55,542 bases of DNA from an uncultured Porphyromonadaceae bacterium. Lineage in GTDB: Bacteria > Bacteroidota > Bacteroidia > Bacteroidales > Muribaculaceae. Location: NCBI GenBank assembly GCA_947177635.1, contig CAMWVQ010000009.1:1-55542 (forward strand). Reading direction: 5' to 3'. Below the pieces are notes generated by a model. That model was not told the origin of the DNA, ran no database searches, and saw nothing but the letters and a program-made list of their open reading frames with translations. This document shows, one piece after another, positions 9,448 to 18,195 of the stretch. Within the stretch, counting starts at the first letter, position 1, and each line of letters begins with the position of its first letter. The position numbers and the translations under genes were made by a program.

Positions 9448-10755
9448 TCACAGTCGGTTTGTCTCGTAGAAACGGAGGATGCGGTAACGCAGAAGGTATT
9501 CGAAGCGGGATGATATACGGGAAATCTCTACACGGAAGAGGTTGTTCTTCGCCTGCTCGAAGTCGGTCGGTGTGGCGCGGCCGAGTGAGAATCTCTCGCG
9601 TGTGGCCTCAAATGACAGCCTGGTTTTCTCGAGGGTCTCTTCGGAGGTCAGATATTTGTCGCGTGCACCGGCCGCCTGGGTGTAGGCGAGCTGTATGGCT
9701 TTGTAAAGCTCGCTTTCGCGGCGGTCAAGCTCAAGCAACGCCGATGTCTCCTGCAGTTTCGCGCGACGCACATTGTTGCGGGTCGAGAAGGCGTCGAAGA
9801 TGGGGATGGAGAGGCGGAACCCGAGGTAAGTCGAGAAGTTGTTGCGCATCTGGGTGCCGAACGGCTGGTTGTCAAATCCGGCAACAGTGTAATAGCTCGA
9901 CCCCACGGATGCGTCGAATGACAGGCGCGGCATATACCCGCTACGCGCGTATGAGATGCGGTCTTGCGCGGTGACGATTCCCTGCCGGGCCGACAATATG
10001 GAGTGGTTGTGCTCCATCGCGCGGCTGTAGACAATATCGGGGCCGGGGATTTCGGGGGTGTCATCCTCAAGAGGGGTGATGTCGAAGCCGTCTGCCACGG
10101 GAAGCTGCAGGAGGTTGGCGAGGTTCACGAGAGCCACGCGCACATCGTTCTCGGCTGTTATCACCTGGAGGCGGTCTTGTGCCTGCTGCGCTTCGGCGTC
10201 ATACAGATACGCCTCGGCCACCTTCCCCTCGTTTACGAGGGCCTGCTGGCGTTCGACCTCATAGGTGGAGTATGCCAGCTGCGACTTCGCGCTTTTTGTC
10301 ACCTCCTTGTTGTAAAGCACCTGGAGGTATTGGGCGATTATATTGAGGGTAAGGTCATCCTTGGCGGCCTCGAACTCCATGAGGTATTGCTGCATCGAGG
10401 ATTTGGCCATCTTGAGCTGCCTGACATCTGAAAGCCCCTGGAAGAGGGGGAGCGACATGTTGATGCCCCATTGTAAATTGCTTGTGTTGCGGTCGGCATA
10501 GGTGTTGTCGGATGTCAGACCGCGCCCGAAATTGAAGCCCTCCGTGGCACTGGCTGAAAGGGTCGGGAGAAACGCATCCTTTGCGGAGGTCACATCGAGT
10601 TCAGACTCATCTATCCGGAGGCGTGAATTCTTTACTGTCAGATTGTTTTCCAGGGCGTAGTCGACACACCGCTGCAATGACCAAGGCTCGTCGGCGGCCG
10701 CGTCGGCGCATATCCCGATTATGGTCAGGAGTGATATAATGGTTTTTCTCATCAC
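9448..10755 (-). CDS. TolC-family outer-membrane efflux channel
   Basis: Encodes 435 residues. A signal peptide (MMRKTIISLLTIIGICADAAA) is followed by two repeats of the OEP family, long alpha-helical hairpins with beta-barrel strands: first repeat about residues 25-215 (SLQRCVDYALENNLTVKNS), second about 235-430. It would form the trimeric outer-membrane duct of the tripartite exporter encoded upstream. Last gene of the operon: the adaptor gene ends 44 bp before it. The substrate cannot be told from the sequence. Confidence 0.93.
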   Translation of the reverse strand: MMRKTIISLLTIIGICADAAADEPWSLQRCVDYALENNLTVKNSRLRIDESELDVTSAKDAFLPTLSASATEGFNFGRGLTSDNTYADRNTSNLQWGINMSLPLFQGLSDVRQLKMAKSSMQQYLMEFEAAKDDLTLNIIAQYLQVLYNKEVTKSAKSQLAYSTYEVERQQALVNEGKVAEAYLYDAEAQQAQDRLQVITAENDVRVALVNLANLLQLPVADGFDITPLEDDTPEIPGPDIVYSRAMEHNHSILSARQGIVTAQDRISYARSGYMPRLSFDASVGSSYYTVAGFDNQPFGTQMRNNFSTYLGFRLSIPIFDAFSTRNNVRRAKLQETSALLELDRRESELYKAIQLAYTQAAGARDKYLTSEETLEKTRLSFEATRERFSLGRATPTDFEQAKNNLFRVEISRISSRFEYLLRYRILRFYETNRL

Positions 10756-10799
10756 TTGTTCTATTGTTGAATGAAAATCAGGGAAGGGGCTGTCACGGG

Positions 10800-11915
10800 T
10801 TACTCTTTCTTGTCATCGGCTTTGTTGCCACGCAGGCGGGAGTCGGCTGTGATTGAATCGGGTCCGCGCAGCTCCACATCTATACCGTTTGAGAGTCCGG
10901 TCTGCACGGCCACTTTCTCAAACACCTGATGCTTGTCGTCTCCGCCGTTCAGAACGTAGACGAAAACAGAGTCGTTGGCGTATTCGAGCAGCCGTTCGGG
11001 GATGGAAAGCACATCCTCGGCCTTCTCAAGAATCACAGTGGCGTTGGCGCTGTATCCCGCACGGAGTTTGGCCGTCTGGGGAGTGCTCAGGGCCGCTTTC
11101 ACCTCGAAGGTGTTGGTGCCATTGTCATCTGTGGCCATAGGGGCGATTTTCTCGATTACCGCAGGATAATCCGAGCCTTGGATGGCACCCACTGAGATAC
11201 GCACATTCATCCCTTCGCTGAGCAGGTCGACCTCGGTCTCATCGATTTTTCCCTTGAAAATCAGGTCTGTCATGTCGGCGATTTTGGCGATGGTGGTGCC
11301 GTCGTTGAACGTGTTGGACTGGATGACCGAGCTGCCGACTTTCACGGGCACTTCAAGCACGATGCCTGTAACCGTGGCGCGGACGAGGGTGTTTGACCCC
11401 TGGGTGTCAAAGGCCGAAACGCCGTCGCGCACGATGCGCAGCTGGTCGTTGGCCTGGTCGAGTTCCTGTTTGGCGCGTTCATATGCGGCCAGGTCAGCCT
11501 CTAATTTCTCGCGGCTCTCATATTTCTTGTCATAAAGCGTCTTGGTACGCTCATATGTCTGTCGTGCCTCCTCAAGCGATATCTTGGCGACGCGTATGCG
11601 GTTTTCCGCCGAAGAAAGCTGTGTGGCTTCGGGGATCACCTTGATTTTCGCGATGATGTCGCCGTTGTTGACGTGGTCGCCCGGTTCGACAAGAATCTCA
11701 CTGATTATGCCGGATATCTGTGGCTTGATTTCGATTTCGTCGCGGGGTTCGACGTTTCCGGTGAGCACGGTTGTCCGCTCGATGGTCGAGGTTGTCGGTG
11801 ACACAAGCTCGTAAGTGGTCTCGCGACCCTTTGAGTTGATGAAAAGATAGACGAATGTGCCGATGAAAATGGCGGCTATCACTGTCCACATCAGGATTCT
11901 GAAAAACTTTTTCAT
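10800..11915 (-). CDS. HlyD/MacA-type periplasmic adaptor
   Basis: Encodes 371 residues from ATG 11915. A single N-terminal membrane helix (FFRILMWTVIAAIFIGTFVYLF) precedes a biotinyl-lipoyl-like half domain (IKPQISGIISEILVEPGDHV), a long coiled-coil hairpin with ENRIRVAKISLEEARQTYER, the second lipoyl half, and beta-barrel and membrane-proximal domains. It bridges the inner-membrane permeases and the TolC-like channel. A TTG start at 11951, abutting the upstream stop, would add 12 residues, but the ATG directly before the membrane helix is more typical. Confidence 0.92.
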   Translation of the reverse strand: MKKFFRILMWTVIAAIFIGTFVYLFINSKGRETTYELVSPTTSTIERTTVLTGNVEPRDEIEIKPQISGIISEILVEPGDHVNNGDIIAKIKVIPEATQLSSAENRIRVAKISLEEARQTYERTKTLYDKKYESREKLEADLAAYERAKQELDQANDQLRIVRDGVSAFDTQGSNTLVRATVTGIVLEVPVKVGSSVIQSNTFNDGTTIAKIADMTDLIFKGKIDETEVDLLSEGMNVRISVGAIQGSDYPAVIEKIAPMATDDNGTNTFEVKAALSTPQTAKLRAGYSANATVILEKAEDVLSIPERLLEYANDSVFVYVLNGGDDKHQVFEKVAVQTGLSNGIDVELRGPDSITADSRLRGNKADDKKE

Positions 11916-11951
11916 AAGTTCAGGATTGTATGCTGCTGTTTTTGATTTCAA

Positions 11952-13202
11952 TCATTTGTCGTTAAGGGCCTCGATAGGCTTGATGCGCATTGCCTTGATG
12001 GCAGGAATCAGCCCGGCGAGGGTGCCGAGGAGGATGAACACACCGATTATCACGAACGCCTGCCAGAGTGTCATCTGGAAACGGGGTGTGGATGTCTCGT
12101 TGGCGGTCAGCGCGGCCGAGATGCCGAGTACCAGGCAAGCCAGCGAGATTCCCGCCATACCGGCTATGGCCGTAAGAGTGACCCCCTCTGAGAGAATCTG
12201 CACTGTGACATCGGCCGGCTTCGCCCCGATGGCGCGCCTGATGCCGAACTCCTGGGTGCGCTCTTTCACTATCACCCACATTATGTTGCCGATGCCGATG
12301 ATTCCGGCAATCAGGGTTGAAAGACCGATGAAGAGGGCAAGGAAAGATACCCCCATGAAAAGGATGTCGACCTTGGAGAATTCCGCCGAGATGTCGAGAT
12401 ACCACAGGGCGTTGGTGTCGTCAGGGGCAATCTGATGGCGGGAATAAAGCACACGCCTGATTTTCGGTTCAAGCTGTGAGAAATCAGCCGAGTTGTCGCC
12501 GACCATCATTATCACATCGACCTTGTCGCCACGGTTGAACCCCTTCTGAAAGGTCGATACCGGGATAATGACGACATTGTCTATGCGGTCGTTCATCTGT
12601 ATCTCGCTTGTCTGGTAGGCTATCCCGACTATCGTGTAGGCTATGCCGTTGACGAGGATTGTCTTCCCGACAGGGGCCGATTCTCCGGGGAACAGTTCGT
12701 TGGCCACCTTCTTCCCGACTACGGCGACTTTGCGCTGTTTGCTGACATCCGCCTCATTTATGAACCTGCCGCTTTCGATTTCGGGAAGCATCACGTCGGT
12801 GAATCCCTCCTCGACACCCCAGACCTGCCCAGAGAAACTGTGGCGTCCGTTGCGGAAGCTGATGTTGCCTTCTGCCGACTGAGAGGTGACGGTCTTCATC
12901 TCCGGCAGCAAGACCCGCAGACGTTCGATGTCGGTGTGGTCTGCTTGCCAGCGGCGTCCTTTCGCGTGGCCCATATAAGGGATGGTGGTGTTGTTCGGGA
13001 AAATAATCGCGCTGTTGGTGGCGAAACCCTCGAAGTTTCTTCTCAGCAGGTCTTCGGCTCCTCTTGCCCCGCCCATCAGGCAGGCGAGCATGAACACACC
13101 CCAGAATATACCGAAGGCGGTCAGGAAGGTGCGCGTCTTGTTGCGGGCGAGTGTGGAGCCGATTTCCTTCCAGTTCTCTATGTCGAAAAATTGTATCTTC
13201 AC
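11952..13202 (-). CDS. MacB-like ABC transporter permease (second)
   Basis: Encodes 416 residues. Topology is that of MacB/FtsX-type permeases: one N-terminal membrane helix (TRTFLTAFGIFWGVFMLACL), a large periplasmic MacB-PCD domain (about 45-280), then three C-terminal helices separated by the cytoplasmic coupling motif KERTQEFGIRRAIGAKP. It lacks its own ATPase domain and would pair with the ATPase at 14450-15136. It is paralogous to the next permease, so the two probably form a heterodimer. Mechanotransmission rather than direct membrane transport is the known mode of this class. Confidence 0.93.
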   Translation of the reverse strand: MKIQFFDIENWKEIGSTLARNKTRTFLTAFGIFWGVFMLACLMGGARGAEDLLRRNFEGFATNSAIIFPNNTTIPYMGHAKGRRWQADHTDIERLRVLLPEMKTVTSQSAEGNISFRNGRHSFSGQVWGVEEGFTDVMLPEIESGRFINEADVSKQRKVAVVGKKVANELFPGESAPVGKTILVNGIAYTIVGIAYQTSEIQMNDRIDNVVIIPVSTFQKGFNRGDKVDVIMMVGDNSADFSQLEPKIRRVLYSRHQIAPDDTNALWYLDISAEFSKVDILFMGVSFLALFIGLSTLIAGIIGIGNIMWVIVKERTQEFGIRRAIGAKPADVTVQILSEGVTLTAIAGMAGISLACLVLGISAALTANETSTPRFQMTLWQAFVIIGVFILLGTLAGLIPAIKAMRIKPIEALNDK

Positions 13203-13224
13203 TGTTGGGTCGATTATAGGATTG

Positions 13225-14442
13225 TCATTCGTCGCGGAGAGCTTCGACAGGTTTGACTTTAAGGGCTTTCAAGGCAGGGAAGAGTCCGGCGAGCGCGCCG
13301 GCGACAATCAGCACCACCGTCACCTGCGTTGCGATTCCGAGGTCGACATGGGCGTAGGCGAACATCTCGCTGCCGATTCCGGCGGCCAGCACTTCTGTCA
13401 GGGCGGTTCCCAACACGATGCCGATATATCCGAAGAGAGTGGTTATCGCTATCGACTCGGCAAGTATCTGGGTCAGAATCTTGACCGGTTTGGCTCCGAT
13501 TGCGCGCCGGATGCCGATTTCGTGGGTGCGCTCCTTGACAGACACGAACATGATGTTGCTGATACCGATTACGCCGCTAAGGAGTGTCAGCAGACCGAGC
13601 ACCCAGACTCCTATGTTCAGGATACCCATGGCTCCCTGCACGGTAAGTGCCTGTGAGACGGCGTTCCATATCCATACGCCTGATTCATCCTCCGGGTCGA
13701 AATCGTGGGTCGAGGCGAGGGTGTGGCGTATATCCTTCTCGATGTTGTCGGCCTGTTCGATTTCAGTCACACCTTTGAGCAGGAGTATTATCTGGTCAAG
13801 GTTGTCGTTGTCGGAGGAGAACACGCGTGCGGTGGAGTAAGGGATGTAGATGGTGCGCCAGCGGGCGTCATATACCCCGATGACGAGAAACGAGAGCCCG
13901 GCGCATTCCACCCGTTGTCCTACGGCCTTTTTGCCGTCGGGAGGGAATAGCTGTTCGGCGTATTGCTTTGGTAGCACCATCACTTTGGCTTTCTTGTCGA
14001 GGTCGGCCTGTGAGATGAAGCGGCCATCGAGCATGTCGAGCTTGTTTAGCTCGCAGGCCGAAGGGAACACTCCGGTGAACCCCGCCTGCACATATGTGGT
14101 GTTGGTCGAGACCCCCGACTGGGTGCCGTTCAGCTCAGAGGTGACCTCCTTCACCACCTCGCGCTGCTCGTTGCCAAGGGTGTTGATGTCATCATTCTTG
14201 AGGTTGATGCTCCTCCCTTCCCGATAACCGTGGTAAGGCTTGGTGGTAACGCCGCCCCATACTGAAATCTTCTGGGTGTCGCTGTTCATCATGTTCTCCC
14301 TGAACGAGCGGGTTATGCCGTTGGCCACGCTGACCAGGGTGATGAGCATGAATATGCCCCATGCCACAGACAGCCCGGTCAGGGCAGTGCGCAGCTTGTT
14401 GTGGCGCATCGTCTGGAGTATTTCGTTCGCTAAGTCTAACAC
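13225..14442 (-). CDS. MacB-like ABC transporter permease (first)
   Basis: Encodes 405 residues with the same plan as its downstream paralogue: helix near residues 18-40 (LRTALTGLSVAWGIFMLITLVS), a periplasmic domain to about residue 275, and three C-terminal helices around VKERTHEIGIRRAIGAKPVK. It starts 7 bp after the ATPase stop codon, indicating coupling, and is followed after 22 bp by the second permease. Confidence 0.93.
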   Translation of the reverse strand: MLDLANEILQTMRHNKLRTALTGLSVAWGIFMLITLVSVANGITRSFRENMMNSDTQKISVWGGVTTKPYHGYREGRSINLKNDDINTLGNEQREVVKEVTSELNGTQSGVSTNTTYVQAGFTGVFPSACELNKLDMLDGRFISQADLDKKAKVMVLPKQYAEQLFPPDGKKAVGQRVECAGLSFLVIGVYDARWRTIYIPYSTARVFSSDNDNLDQIILLLKGVTEIEQADNIEKDIRHTLASTHDFDPEDESGVWIWNAVSQALTVQGAMGILNIGVWVLGLLTLLSGVIGISNIMFVSVKERTHEIGIRRAIGAKPVKILTQILAESIAITTLFGYIGIVLGTALTEVLAAGIGSEMFAYAHVDLGIATQVTVVLIVAGALAGLFPALKALKVKPVEALRDE

Positions 14443-14449
14443 GGCGGGG

Positions 14450-15136
14450 TCAATTGTCGGTTTTGATGGATTCGTCAGGAATTATCAGGCCGTCAGAGAT
14501 GCGTATCACTCGGTCACACTGGCGGCCTACCCCCGGATCATGGGTGACAATCACGATGGTTTTCCCCTCCTGACGGTTTAGCTGGCGGAAAAGGGCCATC
14601 ACATCGCGCGATGTCGAGGAGTCGAGCGCCCCGGTCGGTTCGTCGGCGAGAATTATCGAAGGGTTGGTAATCATTGCCCTCGCGATGGCGACGCGCTGCT
14701 TCTGGCCGCCCGACAGCTCTCCGGGGAGATGATGGGCACGGTCGGCGAGTCCCATCTTCTCAAGCTGCTCCATGGCCAGCATGTTTCGTTTGCGGCGCGA
14801 TACCCCCTGGTAGAAGAGGGGGAGGGCCACATTCTCCACAGCGTTCTTGTAGTTGATGAGGTTGAACGACTGGAAGACAAAGCCGATCATGCGGTTGCGG
14901 TATTCTGCTCCCTTGTTCTCCGACAGGTCTTTGATGAGAGTCCCGTCGAGGAGGTATTCCCCCGAGTCATAGTTGTCAAGTATGCCGAGTATGTTGAGGA
15001 GGGTCGATTTCCCCGAGCCTGAGGCTCCCATGATGGAGACCAGCTCGCCACGTTCGACATGCAGGTTGATGCCTTTGAGGACATGGAGCGGCACTGCTCC
15101 GGGATATGTCTTGTTGATTTCAGTAAGTCTAATCAT
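14450..15136 (-). CDS. ABC transporter ATPase, MacB/LolD type
   Basis: Encodes 228 residues, a single nucleotide-binding domain. Visible motifs: Walker A GASGSGKST (37-45), Q-loop in FVFQSFN, signature LSGGQKQRVAIARAM, Walker B ILADEPTGALD and the switch His in VTHD. First gene of a five-gene operon with two permeases, an adaptor and a TolC-like channel, so it powers a MacAB-TolC-like exporter, perhaps for a peptide, antibiotic or lipid. I see no TAnnTTTG box on the minus strand upstream; its promoter remains unidentified. Confidence 0.95.
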   Translation of the reverse strand: MIRLTEINKTYPGAVPLHVLKGINLHVERGELVSIMGASGSGKSTLLNILGILDNYDSGEYLLDGTLIKDLSENKGAEYRNRMIGFVFQSFNLINYKNAVENVALPLFYQGVSRRKRNMLAMEQLEKMGLADRAHHLPGELSGGQKQRVAIARAMITNPSIILADEPTGALDSSTSRDVMALFRQLNRQEGKTIVIVTHDPGVGRQCDRVIRISDGLIIPDESIKTDN

Positions 15137-15270
15137 AATGGATGATGTGGCTCCCCTTCCTGGGGGCGTTCATTGGGTTTGACGTCAAAAAAAGCGGATA
15201 GGTTGCATCATCATTGAAAAAAATAAGAAAAAAATCACCCCTCCCTATTGCATATTCAAACGAATTGCCT

Positions 15271-15278
15271 TAATTTTG
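15271..15278 (+). promoter_or_regulatory. TAnnTTTG promoter box without a conventional downstream gene
   Basis: TAATTTTG with a TTG at 15248-15250 at the -33 distance. It points away from the efflux operon and into a region with no ordinary gene on the plus strand before the terminator at 15569-15619. Confidence 0.65.
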
Positions 15279-15288
15279 CGTTATAAAA

Positions 15289-15399
15289 ATGAACGCCGGA
15301 GGTTGGAGAACCTCGTTTCGAGGCGATATTGACTTGATTATGTTTAAAATGATGATATTTGCCACACCAAAGTTGATTGGGAAACTCATCAAATTTTAA
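15289..15399 (+). CDS. Possible 36-residue basic hydrophobic peptide
   Basis: An ATG 11 bp after the promoter box opens 36 codons: MNAGGWRTSFRGDIDLIM, then FKMMIFATPKLIGKLIKF. The C-terminal half is hydrophobic with evenly placed lysines (net charge about +4), as in small membrane-active peptides. There is no Shine-Dalgarno sequence and the first codons overlap the hairpin region. It may be a real leader or membrane peptide, or chance within a non-coding RNA. Confidence 0.25.
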   Translation: MNAGGWRTSFRGDIDLIMFKMMIFATPKLIGKLIKF

Positions 15400-15568
15400 T
15401 GAAATGCCGAGACAACCTCGCTTTCCAATGGCGGGCCCCATCCTCCTTCCGGGGAGGACGCAGCCAATCCTTCGGGATTCCCTGCCAGGCGGATTACAAA
15501 GGACTGCGAGAACTCAAAACCTGTCTTTCGGAGTTTCATCGCATCCTTTGATGTGGCATCCTATAACG

Positions 15569-15619
15569 GGACGACCCCAGCCGGATTATTGCCGGATGAG
15601 GTCGTCCTCGTTTGTTTTT
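15569..15619 (+). terminator. Rho-independent terminator of the small transcript
   Basis: GGACGACC (15569-15576) pairs with GGTCGTCC (15600-15607), with CCGG/CCGG pairing in the loop, followed by TCG and TTTGTTTTTG. The T-run is only on the plus strand, so it terminates rightward transcription and does not serve the minus-strand gene at 15654. Confidence 0.8.
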
Positions 15620-15653
15620 GTCAGTTTTCCCCGTTGAAAGGGGGGTGAGGTGG

Positions 15654-16616
15654 TCAGAAGCTGGCTGTTATCGAGAAGCCGACAGCGGGGGATGAGGTCA
15701 CACCGGGGGATGGTATCAGCAGCGGTTGTGACTGGATGCATCCCGGGCCTATGGTGCGGCAGTCGGATGGATGGCTCAGCAGACCGACAATCTCATTGAC
15801 CGGGTCAAGGAAAAAGGCACAGATGTGGCCTATAACTTTCGATCCGAGCAGGTAATAGTCGCGGTCGACAATAAGCCTTTTCAGGCGGTAGAAACCTTCC
15901 CCCATAAGGCTTCCCACGACAGGGGTGATTACGAGGTCTTGGTATGACGGGCGTTCCATACAGGCTTCGATGCCGAATTCCCACCCTATTGTCGAGATGC
16001 ACGCGCTGTAAAGGAATGATTGCCAGAAATTGAAACCGCAGGTGCGGGCTGCCATGAAATACGCGGCCCCGGCATATGGATGTAGGACATAGTTGAATAC
16101 GAACTTGTCGTGGTCCCATTCGGGGCCTTTCTTGAAGATGTTCTGATACCAGCGTTTCCAGAAAGGATCCTGGCGTAATTCCGCGCGGTTCCAGGAGGTC
16201 GCGTCTTCAGGCAGGCATTCAAGGACGAATAGGGTGCCGACGAAAGCTCCGGCATATACGGCGGTGTTGATCCACAGGCCGTGCCACCATGGGTCGGAAT
16301 ACGTCCAGGATGCCGGGCGGCCGTATATGGTCTGCGGGCGGCCTGTTATGGTGAACAGAGTGTCAAGTCCCATCGGATTGCCGTTCAGTGCCGGCGGTTC
16401 GGGAGGAGTGAAATCCTCATCAGGGTATTCCTCCTCCACCTTTATTCCGGTCGTGGTGGACTTCACGATAAGCTCATCTTTGGTGACAACCCTCAGCGTG
16501 TCGACATCCTGGGCGACAGCCGGAAGGGCCAGGGCGGTAAGCGCGATTCCCGTCAGCAATATCAGGAGGGCGAACTTCAGCTTGAGCTTCAGATGTAGTT
16601 TCGGATTGAGTTTCAT
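15654..16616 (-). CDS. DUF3943 family outer-membrane-associated protein
   Basis: Encodes 320 residues. A signal peptide with a basic start and hydrophobic core ending ALPAVAQ precedes a mature part with a Pro-rich linker (about 60-80). A domain follows with WWHGLWINTAVYAGAF, WDHDKFVFNYVLHPYAGAAYFMAAR and EFGIEACMERPSYQDLVITPVVGSLMGEG, which fits DUF3943, a family of unknown function in Bacteroidetes and Proteobacteria with membrane-embedded or barrel-like character. Monocistronic, convergent with the small transcript and divergent from the LolC/E-like gene. The family name is from motif memory. Confidence 0.8.
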   Translation of the reverse strand: MKLNPKLHLKLKLKFALLILLTGIALTALALPAVAQDVDTLRVVTKDELIVKSTTTGIKVEEEYPDEDFTPPEPPALNGNPMGLDTLFTITGRPQTIYGRPASWTYSDPWWHGLWINTAVYAGAFVGTLFVLECLPEDATSWNRAELRQDPFWKRWYQNIFKKGPEWDHDKFVFNYVLHPYAGAAYFMAARTCGFNFWQSFLYSACISTIGWEFGIEACMERPSYQDLVITPVVGSLMGEGFYRLKRLIVDRDYYLLGSKVIGHICAFFLDPVNEIVGLLSHPSDCRTIGPGCIQSQPLLIPSPGVTSSPAVGFSITASF

Positions 16617-16763
16617 TATCCCTTGAATTTAAAGAATGAAAGAAAGACACATAGTTGAACGTATGATATGCCCGTAGCCCCGGGCGAGTCATTTACCATA
16701 CAACGCTCCGGAGGGTAGGTAAGGTTTAGGTGTATGGAGGTTCGGCGGATGATTTTTTTTTGT

Positions 16764-16771
16764 TAACTTTG
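16764..16771 (+). promoter_or_regulatory. TAnnTTTG promoter box for the LolC/E-like gene
   Basis: TAACTTTG lies 4 bp before an in-frame GTG (16776) and 16 bp before the ATG at 16788. The position argues for the ATG as start, with a very short leader. Confidence 0.65.
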
Positions 16772-16787
16772 CCGGGTGAAGACAGAA

Positions 16788-18011
16788 ATGTTCATATCGA
16801 GAAGGCTGCGCCTCGCGCCCGCTGACGGGACGCGCAAGTCTCCTGCCGTGGGAATCGCGGTCGGGGGAGTCGCCCTCGCCGTCATGGTGCTTATGATTTC
16901 CATATCGGTTGTGGTCGGTTTCCAGGATGCGATACGAGACAAGGTGTCAGGGTTCGAAGCTGCGCTGACCATAGGGCCGCTCGGCAGGTATGTCGAGGGG
17001 GAGTCGGAGAGGGTGGATTTCCTGCCGCCGATGCGTGAGGCAGTCAAGGAGGCCGTCCCCACGGGGCATGCGGCCCTGGCGATAAGGCAGCCGGTGGTAT
17101 TGAAGACAAACGACAATTTCGCAGGTGTGGTGCTTTATGGTTATGGCGAAGGCCACGATTCCTCATTCGAGGAGGGAAACCTGCTGGAAGGGACAACCGG
17201 GAAGAACCCTACGGATATAGTGATTTCGTCACTAACAGCCGGAAAGCTATCCCTGTCGGTTGGCGACAAGGTCGACGGCTGCTTCTTCATTGATGGCGCA
17301 TTGAAACTGAGACGCCTGACGGTCTGCGGCATATATTCAAGCAGTTTCGGGGATTATGACAGGCTTACGGCTTATGGCGATTTCGGGATGCTTGGCAAGC
17401 TCCGCAGGCTCGGAGAGAATGAGGCCGACGCTGTCGAGATACGTGGAGTCGCCTACGGTGATATAGAGGCTGCGTCCGCTCGACTGCAGGAGGAGTTGGC
17501 TAAACGTTACCGTTCCGGTGAACTGACCTCGGGGGTGAATGTGACCACCGTCTTCGACACCGGGGCCATGTATTTCAACTGGCTTGCCCTGCTCGACGCA
17601 AATGTCGTGGTTATCCTGGTCATAATGAGCCTGGTCAGCGGTTTCACACTCATCAGCTGTGTCTTCATCCTTATTTTGCAGAGGGTAGGAATGATAGGTG
17701 TGCTGAAATCGCTCGGGGCTACTGACGCCCAGATACGCCGGGTGTTTATGTTGCTCGGCGGCAGGGTCATAGGCTTCGGGTTGCTGATAGGGAACGCAGT
17801 CGGATTGCTTCTGCTGTTCCTCCAGAAAACCTTTCATATCGTGCCGCTTGATCCGGAGGCGTATTTCCTTTCGTATGTCCCGGTTGAAATCAGCATATGG
17901 CAGGTGTTGGCGTTGAATGCCGGGGCTGTATTGCTGGGTGGCCTGCTGATGTTGCTCCCGGCGTCGCTCGTGTCGCGTATTTCCCCCGCCAGGACGATGA
18001 GGTATGAGTGA
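16788..18011 (+). CDS. ABC permease of the LolC/LolE (FtsX) family
   Basis: Encodes 407 residues from ATG 16788. N-terminal motif FISRRLR precedes a first membrane helix (VGGVALAVMVLMISISVVVGF), a large periplasmic domain (about 50-260) and three C-terminal helices with the cytoplasmic turn ILQRVGMIGVLKSLGATDAQIRRVF. The arrangement matches LolC/E, which release lipoproteins from the inner membrane with the ATPase LolD. No ATPase gene is adjacent, so the partner must be encoded elsewhere. A GTG start at 16776 would fall at the predicted transcription start and is less likely. The family also contains other lipid or peptide exporters. Confidence 0.85.
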   Translation: MFISRRLRLAPADGTRKSPAVGIAVGGVALAVMVLMISISVVVGFQDAIRDKVSGFEAALTIGPLGRYVEGESERVDFLPPMREAVKEAVPTGHAALAIRQPVVLKTNDNFAGVVLYGYGEGHDSSFEEGNLLEGTTGKNPTDIVISSLTAGKLSLSVGDKVDGCFFIDGALKLRRLTVCGIYSSSFGDYDRLTAYGDFGMLGKLRRLGENEADAVEIRGVAYGDIEAASARLQEELAKRYRSGELTSGVNVTTVFDTGAMYFNWLALLDANVVVILVIMSLVSGFTLISCVFILILQRVGMIGVLKSLGATDAQIRRVFMLLGGRVIGFGLLIGNAVGLLLLFLQKTFHIVPLDPEAYFLSYVPVEISIWQVLALNAGAVLLGGLLMLLPASLVSRISPARTMRYE

Positions 18012-18028
18012 CCGGCGGCCGTGGAGTC

Positions 18029-18047
18029 GCTGTCTGACAGCTTTTTT
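18029..18047 (+). terminator. Short terminator after the LolC/E-like gene
   Basis: The near-palindrome GCTGTCTGACAGC (18029-18041) is followed immediately by six T. The stem is short, so efficiency may be low. Confidence 0.5.
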
Positions 18048-18163
18048 AACCGTTGTAAAGAATATTTCCATCTCTGTTCTTACTTTTTGGCCTGATTTTT
18101 GTTATTTAAGCATAAACCATCATTGAACCGTTGCTTTTTTCGGCAGCGTTTCAATATTTTTGC

Positions 18164-18171
18164 TAACTTTG
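18164..18171 (+). promoter_or_regulatory. TAnnTTTG promoter box for rsfS-ftsH
   Basis: TAACTTTG lies 24 bp before the rsfS start codon, with TTG in CCGTTGC at about the -33 distance. Confidence 0.75.
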
Positions 18172-18195
18172 CACGTCAAACTTTTCAACTATTAG

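Larger units (their letters stand above)
15283..15620 (+). ncRNA. Putative structured small transcript, family unknown
   Basis: The interval lies between a good promoter box (15271-15278) and a strong plus-strand terminator (15569-15619). It holds several local hairpins: GAGGTT/AACCTC (15299-15304 with 15309-15314), the overlapping alternative CCTCG/CGAGG (15311-15315 with 15319-15323), TCCTCC/GGAGGA (15441-15446 with 15453-15458), AATCC-TTCG-GGATT with a UUCG tetraloop (15466-15479), and AACTC/GAGTT (15511-15515 with 15531-15535). It does not show the landmarks I know of RNase P RNA, tmRNA or SRP RNA. The 5' third could instead encode a 36-residue peptide. Transcription and function are inference. 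Confidence 0.45.

Noticed and set aside
15377-15637. 86-codon plus-strand frame in the efflux/DUF3943 gap
   Set aside because: It overlaps the hairpins and reads across the terminator at 15569-15619; composition is not protein-like.
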